From Pseudoalteromonas sp. R3 (GTDB lineage Bacteria; Pseudomonadota; Gammaproteobacteria; Enterobacterales; Alteromonadaceae), in NCBI RefSeq assembly GCF_004014715.1, contig NZ_CP034835.1:4030001-4094000 (forward strand): a stretch of DNA of 64,000 bases, read 5' to 3'. The translations under genes were made by a program, and so were the position numbers. Of this stretch, positions 20,272 through 28,690 are shown piece after piece (within the stretch, counting starts at the first letter, position 1; every line of letters begins with the position of its first letter). The notes below the pieces were generated by a model that saw only the letters and a list, made by a program, of their open reading frames with translations, searched no databases and was not told the DNA's origin.

Positions 20272-20784
20272 CTAGTGATGCTGATGTCCATTGTGCGCGT
20301 TATGCATCTGCGTTTTAAGCGAAATCACTTCAATCAAACCATAGACGCGATTTCCATCAGCAAAATATAGTGTAAGTTTACGATTTTCGCCCACTTTTAA
20401 TGGTTTTGTCGGCTCAAAAGCCATCAGATGATACCCGCCGGGCTTAAACTCAACCTGGCTATCAGGCGCAATCTCCAATTTATCTAGCTTCTGCATACGC
20501 ATCATACCATTGGCATGTACATGTTCGTGGATCTCCACTCTTCCCAGCCCTTCAATCTCGGCTTTAACTAAAGTCATTGCCTGCTTGGTGGTGTTAGACA
20601 AAGTAAAATATCCCGCGGTCGACTTAGCGGCGGGCAGAAAATCCCGAATAGTGGCTTGCGTTAATGTCACGGGTGCCTGTTCAGCATGGGCATGCTGGTG
20701 AGGCTCGCTATGTGTGTGGCCGGAATGAGCCTGCGACATACAAGGCAATGAACACAGCATAAAGAAGGCTAAATTTTTGATCAT
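20272..20784 (-). CDS. Periplasmic copper chaperone PCu(A)C
   Basis: 170 residues with a signal peptide (cleavage near SQA-HS, residue 19). Just after the cleavage site comes a His-rich stretch (HSGHTHSEPHQHAHAEQ), and the C-terminus is again His-rich (HNAHNGHQHH). The copper site of the family is visible as EIHEHVHANGMMRMQ followed by GGYHLMAFEP (H-x10-M-x21-H-x-M type). Such proteins deliver Cu(I) to the CuA centre of cytochrome oxidase. No Sco or cytochrome oxidase gene is in the window. The two extra His-rich tails may buffer copper or zinc. Confidence 0.88.
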   Translation of the reverse strand: MIKNLAFFMLCSLPCMSQAHSGHTHSEPHQHAHAEQAPVTLTQATIRDFLPAAKSTAGYFTLSNTTKQAMTLVKAEIEGLGRVEIHEHVHANGMMRMQKLDKLEIAPDSQVEFKPGGYHLMAFEPTKPLKVGENRKLTLYFADGNRVYGLIEVISLKTQMHNAHNGHQHH

Positions 20785-20922
20785 AAGCGCTTTCCTTGTT
20801 GAGTATAGACTGTTTACTATACCACATTGCCCTCAGTTTACCGCGCTTTCATCACCATTTCTTTACAGCCGCCAGCTGTTCAGCCGGCCATTTCTGAAAA
20901 GCGAAATATCCGGCTAACCAAA

Positions 20923-21246
20923 TTAACAAAGTACCTCTTTGTCACTCACCAGCCAGCCAATGGCAACCAGAAATAACAAAGGGACGGCAATAAGAATCGA
21001 GTTAAATAACAGTGCCAATACTAGCCCAATGAGCACTACTAATAGTACGCCAAGCAACCCTATGCTCAGCAACGCCAGAACAGCAAAAACGGCAATCATA
21101 GCTACAAAAAGACTGAGCATTTCGATCCCTACCCAGCTCACATCTGTGACCACTTCTGGAACATTGAGCCAGGCAAGGGGTGAAGACACCCAGGATAATG
21201 CCGATAACACAACCAGACTAATCAGTAAGATAAATGCCGCTTTCAT
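20923..21246 (-). CDS. Small membrane protein of the psp operon
   Basis: 107 residues, almost wholly hydrophobic, with an N-terminal helix (5-24) and two or three more (about 40-100). No family recognised. It starts nine bases after the pspC stop and is therefore probably the third gene of the psp operon, in the place where pspB/pspD/pspG-type small membrane proteins are found in other species. Confidence 0.6.
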   Translation of the reverse strand: MKAAFILLISLVVLSALSWVSSPLAWLNVPEVVTDVSWVGIEMLSLFVAMIAVFAVLALLSIGLLGVLLVVLIGLVLALLFNSILIAVPLLFLVAIGWLVSDKEVLC

Positions 21247-21255
21247 AATGCCTCC

Positions 21256-21462
21256 TCAGGAACGCTCCGACAGTACGATCCAGGCAATAAAGTACGCCAT
21301 CAGCACAAAAACCGGTGCTTTCAGTGCCAACAACACTGTAATAAGGCGAACCAACCAGGTTGGCATATCCAGCCTTTTGGCTAAATTGGCACATACCCCC
21401 GCTATTTTTTTACGAGGCTGCTGCGAACGTGTGGTGCTGTAATAAGTGTCATGATCTGTCAT
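21256..21462 (-). CDS. pspC: PspC-domain membrane protein
   Basis: 68 residues from the ATG at 21462, which has GAGGAG eight bases before it; an in-frame upstream Met at 21498 lacks such a site. The PspC domain is visible as RKKIAGVCANLAKRL followed by one transmembrane helix (LVRLITVLLALKAPVFVLMA cut within the helix). It is shorter than E. coli PspC (119 residues) and lacks the C-terminal periplasmic half. PspC senses inner-membrane stress and binds PspA. Confidence 0.8.
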   Translation of the reverse strand: MTDHDTYYSTTRSQQPRKKIAGVCANLAKRLDMPTWLVRLITVLLALKAPVFVLMAYFIAWIVLSERS

Positions 21463-21521
21463 CAGAGTTCTCCTCATTGCTGCTATATTCGTACCCATCA
21501 GGTATCTGAGTTTGCCAATAC

Positions 21522-22187
21522 CTAAGCTGGGTGTGTTTTTTGTTTCAGTTCGGCCAGCGCCTTATCGACTTGTTCTTCGCGCGCCAATGTCTCCAGCGCC
21601 TGCCATTGCGCTTGCTCTTTGCTGACCAGCTCATAGCTGTCTACCTCAGCCTCCACTCGCTCAACCTTGCGTTCCAGATGTTCAAAACGTGCCAGAGCCT
21701 CATCTATCGACTGCTGACTCACTACACTTCGGGCTTTTAGCTGAGTGGCGGCGGTGTGTTCACGGCGAGCTAACTGCGCTTCTTTGTGGCGCAGCTGATT
21801 GAGCTTTTCTGTCAGCATCTGTGCATCCTGCTCCAGCTTGTCGTAAGCCTGTTGCAGCTGTGCCGCTTCATCTTCAATCTGTTGCTGCGCTTCCTGGCAT
21901 TTTTGCTTTTCCAGCAGTGCAGCACGAGCCAGATCTTCACGATCCTTTTGCAGCGCGTACTCAGCCTGTTGCTGCCATTGCGCCGTTTTTTTGGCCAGTG
22001 CCTGCTCTCGGCGAGTCAGCGCTTTTTGCTCACAAATCACCTGAACCACAGTGCTGCGGCATTCACTGAGTGCTTCCTCCAGCTGAGTCAGTAGCTGGCG
22101 CTGATCCTTCTTGGGATCATCCGCTTTGTCGAGCAATGCATTGAACTCGGCTTTGATTAAATCTTCAATTCGGTCGATTAAGGCCAT
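21522..22187 (-). CDS. pspA: Phage shock protein A (PspA/IM30)
   Basis: 221 residues, nearly all predicted coiled coil (heptad-like Glu/Gln/Ala/Leu through about 30-180). The start MALIDRIEDLIKAEFNALLD fits the amphipathic membrane-binding helix of the family. PspA binds stressed inner membrane and, in E. coli, also holds the activator PspF inactive. No pspF gene is in the window. It is the first gene of an operon with pspC and a small membrane protein, behind a sigma-54 promoter. AAGGAG precedes the ATG. Confidence 0.85.
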   Translation of the reverse strand: MALIDRIEDLIKAEFNALLDKADDPKKDQRQLLTQLEEALSECRSTVVQVICEQKALTRREQALAKKTAQWQQQAEYALQKDREDLARAALLEKQKCQEAQQQIEDEAAQLQQAYDKLEQDAQMLTEKLNQLRHKEAQLARREHTAATQLKARSVVSQQSIDEALARFEHLERKVERVEAEVDSYELVSKEQAQWQALETLAREEQVDKALAELKQKTHPA

Positions 22188-22224
22188 GACAGGCTCCTTG
22201 ATAAGCTAATGTGATTTAACTTAT

Positions 22225-22240
22225 TCCAAGGTTTGTGCCA
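22225..22240 (-). promoter_or_regulatory. Sigma-54 promoter of the psp operon
   Basis: On the minus strand the sequence is TGGCAC, five bases, TTGGA. This matches the -24/-12 sigma-54 consensus (TGGCAC-N5-TTGCW) at all but the C of the -12 element. Transcription would start about 28 bases before the pspA ATG. E. coli pspA is also sigma-54 dependent, which supports the call. Confidence 0.72.
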
Positions 22241-22315
22241 AAAGAAAGTTACTTATATAAATCAGAAAGTTAGAAAAAAGAAGAAAGGAAAGAAGAGAAT
22301 TCCATGAGAGGATGT

Positions 22316-22350
22316 TGGTCAAAAAAACTCATAAATAGCCTTTTTGACCA
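22316..22350. terminator. Hairpin downstream of dusA
   Basis: TGGTCAAAAA and TTTTTGACCA pair as a ten-base stem with a 15-base loop, just after the dusA stop and upstream of the pspA promoter. It could end dusA transcription, but the T-tract lies within the stem, so the call is tentative. Confidence 0.4.
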
Positions 22351-22359
22351 TAATTACCA

Positions 22360-23373
22360 TTAGAGTTCCGGAACAAAGGTCAGGGCTTTCTCCATCACAC
22401 TGATATCAGCGCTCTTACCATGACCATTTTCAGACAAGTGACGACGGAAGCCTCTCGCACCTGGCTGATTCTGGAAAATGCCCAGCATATGACGGGCAAT
22501 GTGCCAAAAGTTTGCCCCTTTAGACATTTCCGACTCAATGTAGTCGTACATGCTACGGACGACCTGATGGCGGGTCTGAGTAAACGCTGGGGCGCCATAC
22601 AGGGCGCTATCTACTTCAGAGAGCATAAACGGGTTGCTGTAAGCCTCCCGGCCAATCATTACGCCGTCCAGATGTGCCAGATGATGCTGACATTCTTCAA
22701 TGGTTTTAACACCACCATTAATGCTGATGTGCAGATCCGAATAATCCTGCTTCAGCTTGTACACACGAGGGTAATCCAGGGGCGGAATTTCACGATTTTC
22801 CTTCGGGCTTAAGCCTTGCAACCAGGCCTTACGGGCGTGAATGATAAAGTCATCACAGCCGGCAGCCTTTGAAGTCTCAATCAGCTGGGTCAGAAATTCA
22901 TACGAATCCTGCTCATCAATCCCGATGCGGGTTTTTACTGTCACCGGAATAGATACTTCGCTTTTCATCGCTGAGACACATTCAGCCACCAGCTCAGGTT
23001 CAGCCATCAGACACGCACCAAAACGGCCATTTTGCACCCGATCCGACGGGCAGCCCACATTGAGATTCACCTCATTATAACCATATTGCTCAGCGCGCTT
23101 GGCACATTCAGCCAGCGCTTTAGGATCTGAGCCACCCAACTGCAACGCCACAGGCATTTCGTGCTCACCAAAGTGCAGGTAATCGCCCTTACCAAAGATA
23201 ATGGCACCTGTGGTGATCATCTCTGTGTATAGCACCGCGTGTTTGGTCAGCTTACGGTGAAAGGTTCGGCAATGGCGATCCGTCCAATCCAGCATGGGTG
23301 CAACGGAGAAGCGGCGAAACGCTGTATCGCTTGTATTTACTGGGCTTGTGCCTGATTTATCTGAGTTTGTCAT
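22360..23373 (-). CDS. dusA: tRNA-dihydrouridine(20/20a) synthase
   Basis: 337 residues of the FMN-dependent Dus family. The start of the barrel is [19 protein letters not shown], the active-site cysteine is in [16 protein letters not shown], and FMN/tRNA contacts include [17 protein letters not shown] and SINGG. The DusA subtype is suggested by [12 protein letters not shown] and by the length close to E. coli DusA. It reduces U20/U20a in the tRNA D-loop. It is a single gene between galE and the psp operon. Confidence 0.93.
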   Translation of the reverse strand: MTNSDKSGTSPVNTSDTAFRRFSVAPMLDWTDRHCRTFHRKLTKHAVLYTEMITTGAIIFGKGDYLHFGEHEMPVALQLGGSDPKALAECAKRAEQYGYNEVNLNVGCPSDRVQNGRFGACLMAEPELVAECVSAMKSEVSIPVTVKTRIGIDEQDSYEFLTQLIETSKAAGCDDFIIHARKAWLQGLSPKENREIPPLDYPRVYKLKQDYSDLHISINGGVKTIEECQHHLAHLDGVMIGREAYSNPFMLSEVDSALYGAPAFTQTRHQVVRSMYDYIESEMSKGANFWHIARHMLGIFQNQPGARGFRRHLSENGHGKSADISVMEKALTFVPEL

Positions 23374-23579
23374 ACTACCTCTGAAACGCCCTGATCACGG
23401 TTCCAAACCGCCACCAACGTCAATAAACAAACCACATCCCAGCCCATGTTCTGCGAATAAGGCGCCGCTTGTGGTCATCAAAATAGATAAGAGAAGAATT
23501 ATACACGCTGTTGTGATGAGTTTCATCCAGCGCAGCTAGATTGGGGAGCAGGCGACCATAGGGAGCCGCCTGTTAAGGG

Positions 23580-24596
23580 CTAACCCTCATATCCGTTTGG
23601 GTTTTGACTTTGCCAGCGCCAGGTATCCTGCATCATTTCATCAATACCACGTTCAGCACGCCAACCCAGCTCATTCAGGGCTTTTTCAGGCGCGGCGTAA
23701 CAGGCCGCAATGTCACCGTCGCGGCGTGGTTTAATTTCGTAGTTGATGGATTTTCCCGCCGCCTTTTCAAAGGCTTTCACCATATCAAGTACCGAATAAC
23801 CATTGCCTGTGCCCAGATTGTAGATATGTGTACCGGACTGCTCAGCGATCTTATCCAATGCCTTAAGGTGACCAATGGCCAGGTCAACCACATGGATATA
23901 GTCCCTCACGCCTGTACCATCATGGGTATCGTAATCGTCTCCGAATACGCCCAACTGTGCCAACTTACCCACCGCAACCTGGGCAATGTAAGGCAATAAG
24001 TTGTTGGGTATGCCATTGGGATCTTCGCCAATCTGACCCGAAACGTGCGCACCAACCGGATTAAAATAGCGCAAAATGGCAAACGCCCAGCGCTCATCAG
24101 ACTTAGCTAAGTCCTGCAGGATCATCTCCACCATCAGTTTTGACGTACCATAAGGGTTGGTTGTGCCACCAACGGGAAACGTTTCACGAATGGGCAAACT
24201 AACCGGGTCGCCATACACAGTTGCAGATGAACTAAACACCAACTGGAACACCCCGGCATCGCGCATCGCGTCTAATAAGGTGAGCGTGCCCTGAACATTA
24301 TTTTGATAGTACTCAACTGGTTTTTGTACTGATTCGCCCACCGCTTTCAAACCAGCAAAGTGAATAACCTGACTGATCTGGTGCTGAGAAAACACATTAT
24401 CCAGAAAGGCTTTATCGCAGATATCACCGCGATAGAAAGTTGCATGTCGCCCAGTCAAGGCTTCTACACGCTGCAATGACTGCTGCGATGCGTTACTCAA
24501 GTTATCAACAATGATGACGTCCTTCCCTTCAGAAAGTAACTCCAAAACAGTATGTGAGCCAATATATCCAGCACCACCAGTAACTAAGACGCTCAT
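23580..24596 (-). CDS. galE: UDP-glucose 4-epimerase
   Basis: 338 residues from the ATG at 24596 ([17 protein letters not shown]); an earlier in-frame Met at 24641 lies within sequence that does not fit the family. GGAGYIG is the NAD-binding motif, the catalytic pair is in SSATVYG and YGTSK (Tyr-x-x-x-Lys), and [12 protein letters not shown] is typical of GalE. It interconverts UDP-glucose and UDP-galactose for polysaccharide synthesis. No other gal gene is nearby. Confidence 0.94.
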   Translation of the reverse strand: MSVLVTGGAGYIGSHTVLELLSEGKDVIIVDNLSNASQQSLQRVEALTGRHATFYRGDICDKAFLDNVFSQHQISQVIHFAGLKAVGESVQKPVEYYQNNVQGTLTLLDAMRDAGVFQLVFSSSATVYGDPVSLPIRETFPVGGTTNPYGTSKLMVEMILQDLAKSDERWAFAILRYFNPVGAHVSGQIGEDPNGIPNNLLPYIAQVAVGKLAQLGVFGDDYDTHDGTGVRDYIHVVDLAIGHLKALDKIAEQSGTHIYNLGTGNGYSVLDMVKAFEKAAGKSINYEIKPRRDGDIAACYAAPEKALNELGWRAERGIDEMMQDTWRWQSQNPNGYEG

Positions 24597-24673
24597 ATTT
24601 CTTTTCCTGGATCCATAATTGTGTTCATTGTAATTGATCATGTCTTATGTGTCAGTGATTGACCAGCAATGCA

Positions 24674-25546
24674 TTACTTCGTCTTTACCTGATCGCACAC
24701 AAACACCAGCCGCTTGCCTTGCTTACTCAAACGCGAGATTGTACCCGGACAGTATGCTGACAAATTACGCCATATATTGACCTGCTCAGGATTATCTAAA
24801 TGACGCGTATAAATTCGACCTGCAATGGCATAAGCCACCGTATTGTCATCAAACCAGGTGTAGTACTGCACCTGGGCTGGTAATGCGAAGTGCCTGGTGA
24901 TGTCCAGGGTTCGCGCATCCAAGCTGGCAAACCATTGCAGTCCCTGCTCGGTATAGGTAAAGCTGTATATTTTGCGCGCAGCGTTATAAGCCAGAGTGCG
25001 GCCAATATCACTGGCTACAACTTTCGGCAGATGCCCTTTTAAATCGGTAAACTGCAAAGTGTGCGGTTCACCAAGAATAAACATCACCAACTGTTCATTT
25101 TCGCCCCAGGCATGATACCCCACAGGCGCAATATGGGCGAACAGACGTTGAGGCGACTGTTCCTTAGAAAATGGATAATACCAGAGCTTTTGTGACCCAT
25201 CGGCTTCAACCACCACCGCGGAAAGGCCGTCACCATAAGGGTATAGGGTCGGAGAGTACTCAGATACCGGGGTGTTAGTCAGATTACGCGCTACCTGAGT
25301 GGTAAAGTCGTAGAAAAACAGATCTGTTTGTACTCCATCCACACTGGATACTTGCTGGGTGAAATAAACACCATTGTCGACAACCAAAGGCTGGTTATGG
25401 TAACCATCAGCCGTACTGATTGGCCTCACCGATAGCGTCCCTTCTTGCTCTTCAGCCAGCCAAAGCTGTGATGCAGGCATGGCACTTAGTGTCTGCGTTA
25501 CGCCCAACAGTAACCAGGTTGCGATAATCTTTTTCAACAATGTCAT
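24674..25546 (-). CDS. Secreted beta-propeller-like protein of unknown function
   Basis: 290 residues with a signal peptide (LLLGVTQTLSAMPAS). The mature part shows repeated strand patterns such as SQLWLAEE, DLFFYDF, KLWYYPF and LQWFASLD, recalling TolB/WD40-like propeller blades, but no known catalytic motif. Two cysteines near the C-terminus (AYCPG, FVCDQ) could pair. It lies 77 bases before galE on the same strand. Confidence 0.65.
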   Translation of the reverse strand: MTLLKKIIATWLLLGVTQTLSAMPASQLWLAEEQEGTLSVRPISTADGYHNQPLVVDNGVYFTQQVSSVDGVQTDLFFYDFTTQVARNLTNTPVSEYSPTLYPYGDGLSAVVVEADGSQKLWYYPFSKEQSPQRLFAHIAPVGYHAWGENEQLVMFILGEPHTLQFTDLKGHLPKVVASDIGRTLAYNAARKIYSFTYTEQGLQWFASLDARTLDITRHFALPAQVQYYTWFDDNTVAYAIAGRIYTRHLDNPEQVNIWRNLSAYCPGTISRLSKQGKRLVFVCDQVKTK

Positions 25547-25716
25547 TGTGTTATATTCCTTGTTTTTTTCGCTATCATACCGAGCAACAGCAGGAACTCA
25601 ATCACTGGCTTGCAAGTCACCGCGAAATGCCTTGCGAATTTTCCCTTATCGAGTAACATCGAAAGGTGTTAATCGGAAGTTACGCTCAGTCCAGCTGAGC
25701 CAGGTAAGGGGACAAA

Positions 25717-26616
25717 ATGTCTGCAAAGCATCCTATCATCGCGATCACGGGGAGTTCTGGTGCCGGTACAACCACCACCACAGCTGCGATAAAGCACATC
25801 TTTCGCAGCCTGGACGCCAAAGCCGAAATCGTAGAGGGTGATAGCTTTCATCGTTACACCCGCCCGGAAATGGATAAGCTCAAGCGAGAAGCTCTGCAAG
25901 AAGGCAAACATCTGAGTTACTTTGGTCAGGAAGCCAATGACTTTGCAGCACTGGAAGAGTTGTTTGCCACTTATGGTCAGACAGGTACCGGTCAAGTCAG
26001 ACGCTATCTGCATACGTTTGACGATGCAGTGCCCTACAACCAGTTACCCGGCACTTTCACCCCTTATCAGGAGCTGGATAGCAACAGTGATATGCTATTT
26101 TATGAGGGACTACATGGTGGCATTGTTACCGAAGAACATGATGTCGCCCATCATGTTGATTTGCTGATTGGTATGGTGCCCATCATCAACCTGGAATGGA
26201 TCCAGAAGCTGATCCGGGATACCCATGAGCGAGGACACACACGCGAAGCGGTCATGACTTCCATTGTACGTAGTATGGATGATTACATTAACCACATCAC
26301 GCCACAGTTTTCGCGTACGCATATTAACTTTCAGCGCGTGCCCACCGTAGATACTTCCAATCCGTTTAGCGCCAAAGACATCCCATCACTGGATGAGAGC
26401 TTTGTGGTTATCCGCTTTCGGGGTATTAAAGACGTTGATTTCCCATACTACCTGCAGATGATCCAGGGCAGCTTCATGTCCCGTGTAAACACTTTGGTTG
26501 TCCCGGGTGGTAAAATGGGACTGGCAATGGAGCTGGTATTAACTCCACTTATCAAAGACTTGCTCACCAAAAAACGCGCACTTGAGCAAATCGTTCCACT
26601 CGATCTACCGGTTTAA
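25717..26616 (+). CDS. Phosphoribulokinase/uridine kinase family protein (PrkB-like)
   Basis: 299 residues. The P-loop is GSSGAGTTTTT (about 12-22), followed by EGDSFHRYTRPEMD, the substrate-binding region of the phosphoribulokinase family; LFYEGLHGG is the Walker B-like segment. In heterotrophic gammaproteobacteria, which lack RuBisCO, this close relative is called PrkB and its substrate is uncertain; it need not make ribulose bisphosphate. It is transcribed alone, 74 bases upstream of yjjX. Confidence 0.88.
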   Translation: MSAKHPIIAITGSSGAGTTTTTAAIKHIFRSLDAKAEIVEGDSFHRYTRPEMDKLKREALQEGKHLSYFGQEANDFAALEELFATYGQTGTGQVRRYLHTFDDAVPYNQLPGTFTPYQELDSNSDMLFYEGLHGGIVTEEHDVAHHVDLLIGMVPIINLEWIQKLIRDTHERGHTREAVMTSIVRSMDDYINHITPQFSRTHINFQRVPTVDTSNPFSAKDIPSLDESFVVIRFRGIKDVDFPYYLQMIQGSFMSRVNTLVVPGGKMGLAMELVLTPLIKDLLTKKRALEQIVPLDLPV

Positions 26617-26690
26617 CGCCTGGTTACACTTACCCGCTTGCAGCAGTGCCCTCACAGCCGTTACACTAGCGATTTTTCAGGGCATCACTG

Positions 26691-27224
26691 ATGGCAGCTA
26701 TTAAGGTACTCGTCGGGTCAAAGAACCCGGTTAAGATCAATGCCGCACGGCAAATTTTTACGCAGTATTACCCGGATCACGATATCCAGTGTGAGGGATT
26801 GCATGCCCCAAGTGGGGTCGCTGATCAGCCATTGGGAGAGCCGGACACTCTGTTAGGTGCACAAAATCGTGTGCATCACTTAGTTGAACACCACTCAGCC
26901 GATTATTACTGTGCAATGGAGGGCGGTGCACACCAGTTTACATATGGCCCCGCTACCTTTGCTTTTGTGGTGATCTCCGACGGAGAAAAAGAAAGTGTTG
27001 GTCGCAGCGCCAACCTGCCACTGCCACAACGCATTTATGATGCGTTGCTTGGTGGTGAAGAACTGGGCCATGTCATGGACCGTATGTTCGATACTGACAA
27101 TATTAAACAAAAAGGTGGCGCGATTGGGTTACTAACCAATCACCTGGCGACCCGGGAGAGTGCTTACACTCAGGCCCTGTTGCTGGCAATGGCTCCCTTT
27201 AATCATGCAGAGCTGTATTCATGA
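26691..27224 (+). CDS. yjjX: Inosine/xanthosine triphosphatase (YjjX family)
   Basis: 177 residues with the family start VLVGSKNPVKINAAR and the conserved GVADQPLGEPDT and AMEGGAH segments. YjjX removes ITP and XTP and is thought to protect against oxidised or deaminated nucleotides. Its stop overlaps the yjjG start by four bases (ATGA), so the two are translationally coupled. Confidence 0.92.
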   Translation: MAAIKVLVGSKNPVKINAARQIFTQYYPDHDIQCEGLHAPSGVADQPLGEPDTLLGAQNRVHHLVEHHSADYYCAMEGGAHQFTYGPATFAFVVISDGEKESVGRSANLPLPQRIYDALLGGEELGHVMDRMFDTDNIKQKGGAIGLLTNHLATRESAYTQALLLAMAPFNHAELYS

Positions 27225-27916
27225 AATATACCCACATTCTTTTCGATGCCGATGAGACCCTGTTCAGTTTCAATGCCTTTTTAGGCTTGAAAACCCTGTT
27301 TGCCCGCTATGGCGTGGACTTTAGTGAAGCTGATAATGAAGAATATCAGCGCATCAACAAACCGCTATGGGTGCAATATCAGAACGGCGAAATCACAGCA
27401 AAAACCCTGCAGGTGACGCGATTTAAATTCTGGGCCGAACGCCTGAATGTGTCGGCTGAAACCCTCAATCTGGGTTTTCTGGAAGCGATGGCTGAGCTGT
27501 GTACCCCGCTGCCTGGAGCAGCTGAGTTACTGCATGCCCTGCAGGGCAAAGCGACCCTGGCTATCATCACCAATGGCTTTACAGCCCTTCAGGAAAAGCG
27601 CCTGGCTCATACCGGATTTAAAGATTATTTTCACAGCATTGTGATTTCTGAGCAGGTGGGTGTGGCGAAGCCCGATCCAAGCGTGTTCGAACACGCCTTA
27701 TCATTACTGGGTAATCCAGATAAGTCGCAGGTGTTAATGGTTGGAGACACACCCGCCAGTGATGTATTGGGTGCCAATCGTTTCGGGATCGATAGCTGCT
27801 GGCTACGCCACCCCGGTGTTGTTTGCCCAGCCGAGATCAGCCCGACCTATACGGTCGATACCCTGTCTCAGTTGCAGACTCTGCTGCTGGACTCAGAGAC
27901 AAAAAAGGCAAGCTAA
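27221..27916 (+). CDS. yjjG: 5'-nucleotidase of the HAD superfamily (YjjG-like)
   Basis: 231 residues. HAD motif I is FDADETLFSFNA, in which the first catalytic aspartate is followed by the DE of the YjjG type; motif II is IITNGF; motif III Lys is in VGVAKPDPSVF; motif IV is MVGDTPASDVLGA. YjjG dephosphorylates pyrimidine nucleoside monophosphates, including unusual ones. Pairing with yjjX fits nucleotide-pool cleaning. Confidence 0.9.
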   Translation: MKYTHILFDADETLFSFNAFLGLKTLFARYGVDFSEADNEEYQRINKPLWVQYQNGEITAKTLQVTRFKFWAERLNVSAETLNLGFLEAMAELCTPLPGAAELLHALQGKATLAIITNGFTALQEKRLAHTGFKDYFHSIVISEQVGVAKPDPSVFEHALSLLGNPDKSQVLMVGDTPASDVLGANRFGIDSCWLRHPGVVCPAEISPTYTVDTLSQLQTLLLDSETKKAS

Positions 27917-27926
27917 GCTTGCCTTT
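27904..27926. terminator. Bidirectional intrinsic terminator including the yjjG stop
   Basis: AAAGGCAAGC, three bases TAA, GCTTGCCTTT: a ten-base stem in which the loop is the yjjG stop codon itself. It ends yjjXG and, read the other way, rlmB. Confidence 0.8.
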
Positions 27927-27947
27927 CTTATACGACAGACTGTAGTG

Positions 27948-28688
27948 CTACTGAGCATTTCGCTGACGCAACACCTCAAACAGGCAAATGCCGGTGGCCA
28001 CCGACACGTTCAGGCTGGACACTGTGCCTACCATCGGTATTTTCACTAAAACATCACAGTGTTCGCGAGTTAAGCGGCGCATGCCATCCCCCTCGGCTCC
28101 CATCACCACAGCAATAGGGCCTGTGAGACTGGCATCAAACAGTTCAGTGTCTGTTTCGCCTGCAGTACCAACGACCCAGACACCCGCTTCTTTGATGTCT
28201 CTGAGGGTACGCGCCAGATTGGTTACCTGAATAAGCGGTACTGTTTCTGCCGCTCCGCACGCCACCTTTCGGGCGGTGCCGTTGAGTTTTGCAGATTTAT
28301 CTTTTGGCACGATCAAGGCATGCGCCCCCGCAGCATCAGCACTACGTAAACAGGCCCCCAGGTTGTGCGGATCGGTAACGCCATCCAGTACCAAAAAGAA
28401 CGGCGCAGATTCTCTGGCTAAAATTTCATCCAGATCGCGCTCATTGAGAACTCTGGCGGCTTTCACATTGGCAATGATCCCCTGATGTTGCTCACCATTG
28501 GCTTTGTTATCCAACGCCTTACGTTGCATAAACTGGACTGAAATACCGAACTTACGTGCTTCATTGACCACCGCATTAAGGCGTTTGTCGTCCCGCCCTT
28601 TTAACGCATAGATCTCTAAAAAACGCTCTGGGGTGGTAGATAAAATGGCTTCAATAGAATGGAAACCATAGATTAATTCATTACTCAA
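27948..28688 (-). CDS. rlmB: 23S rRNA (guanosine-2'-O-)-methyltransferase RlmB
   Basis: 246 residues of the SpoU/TrmH family. The N-terminal rRNA-binding domain begins [13 protein letters not shown]. The three SpoU motifs are visible: [26 protein letters not shown], and [18 protein letters not shown]. It methylates G2251 of 23S rRNA with S-adenosylmethionine. It follows rnr by two bases, the normal rnr-rlmB pair. Confidence 0.95.
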   Translation of the reverse strand: MSNELIYGFHSIEAILSTTPERFLEIYALKGRDDKRLNAVVNEARKFGISVQFMQRKALDNKANGEQHQGIIANVKAARVLNERDLDEILARESAPFFLVLDGVTDPHNLGACLRSADAAGAHALIVPKDKSAKLNGTARKVACGAAETVPLIQVTNLARTLRDIKEAGVWVVGTAGETDTELFDASLTGPIAVVMGAEGDGMRRLTREHCDVLVKIPMVGTVSSLNVSVATGICLFEVLRQRNAQ

Positions 28689-28690
28689 AA

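Noticed and set aside
21786..22094. Plus-strand hydrophobic protein opposite pspA
   Set aside because: It is rich in Leu because it is the reverse strand of a Gln/Glu-rich coiled coil, and has no start signal.
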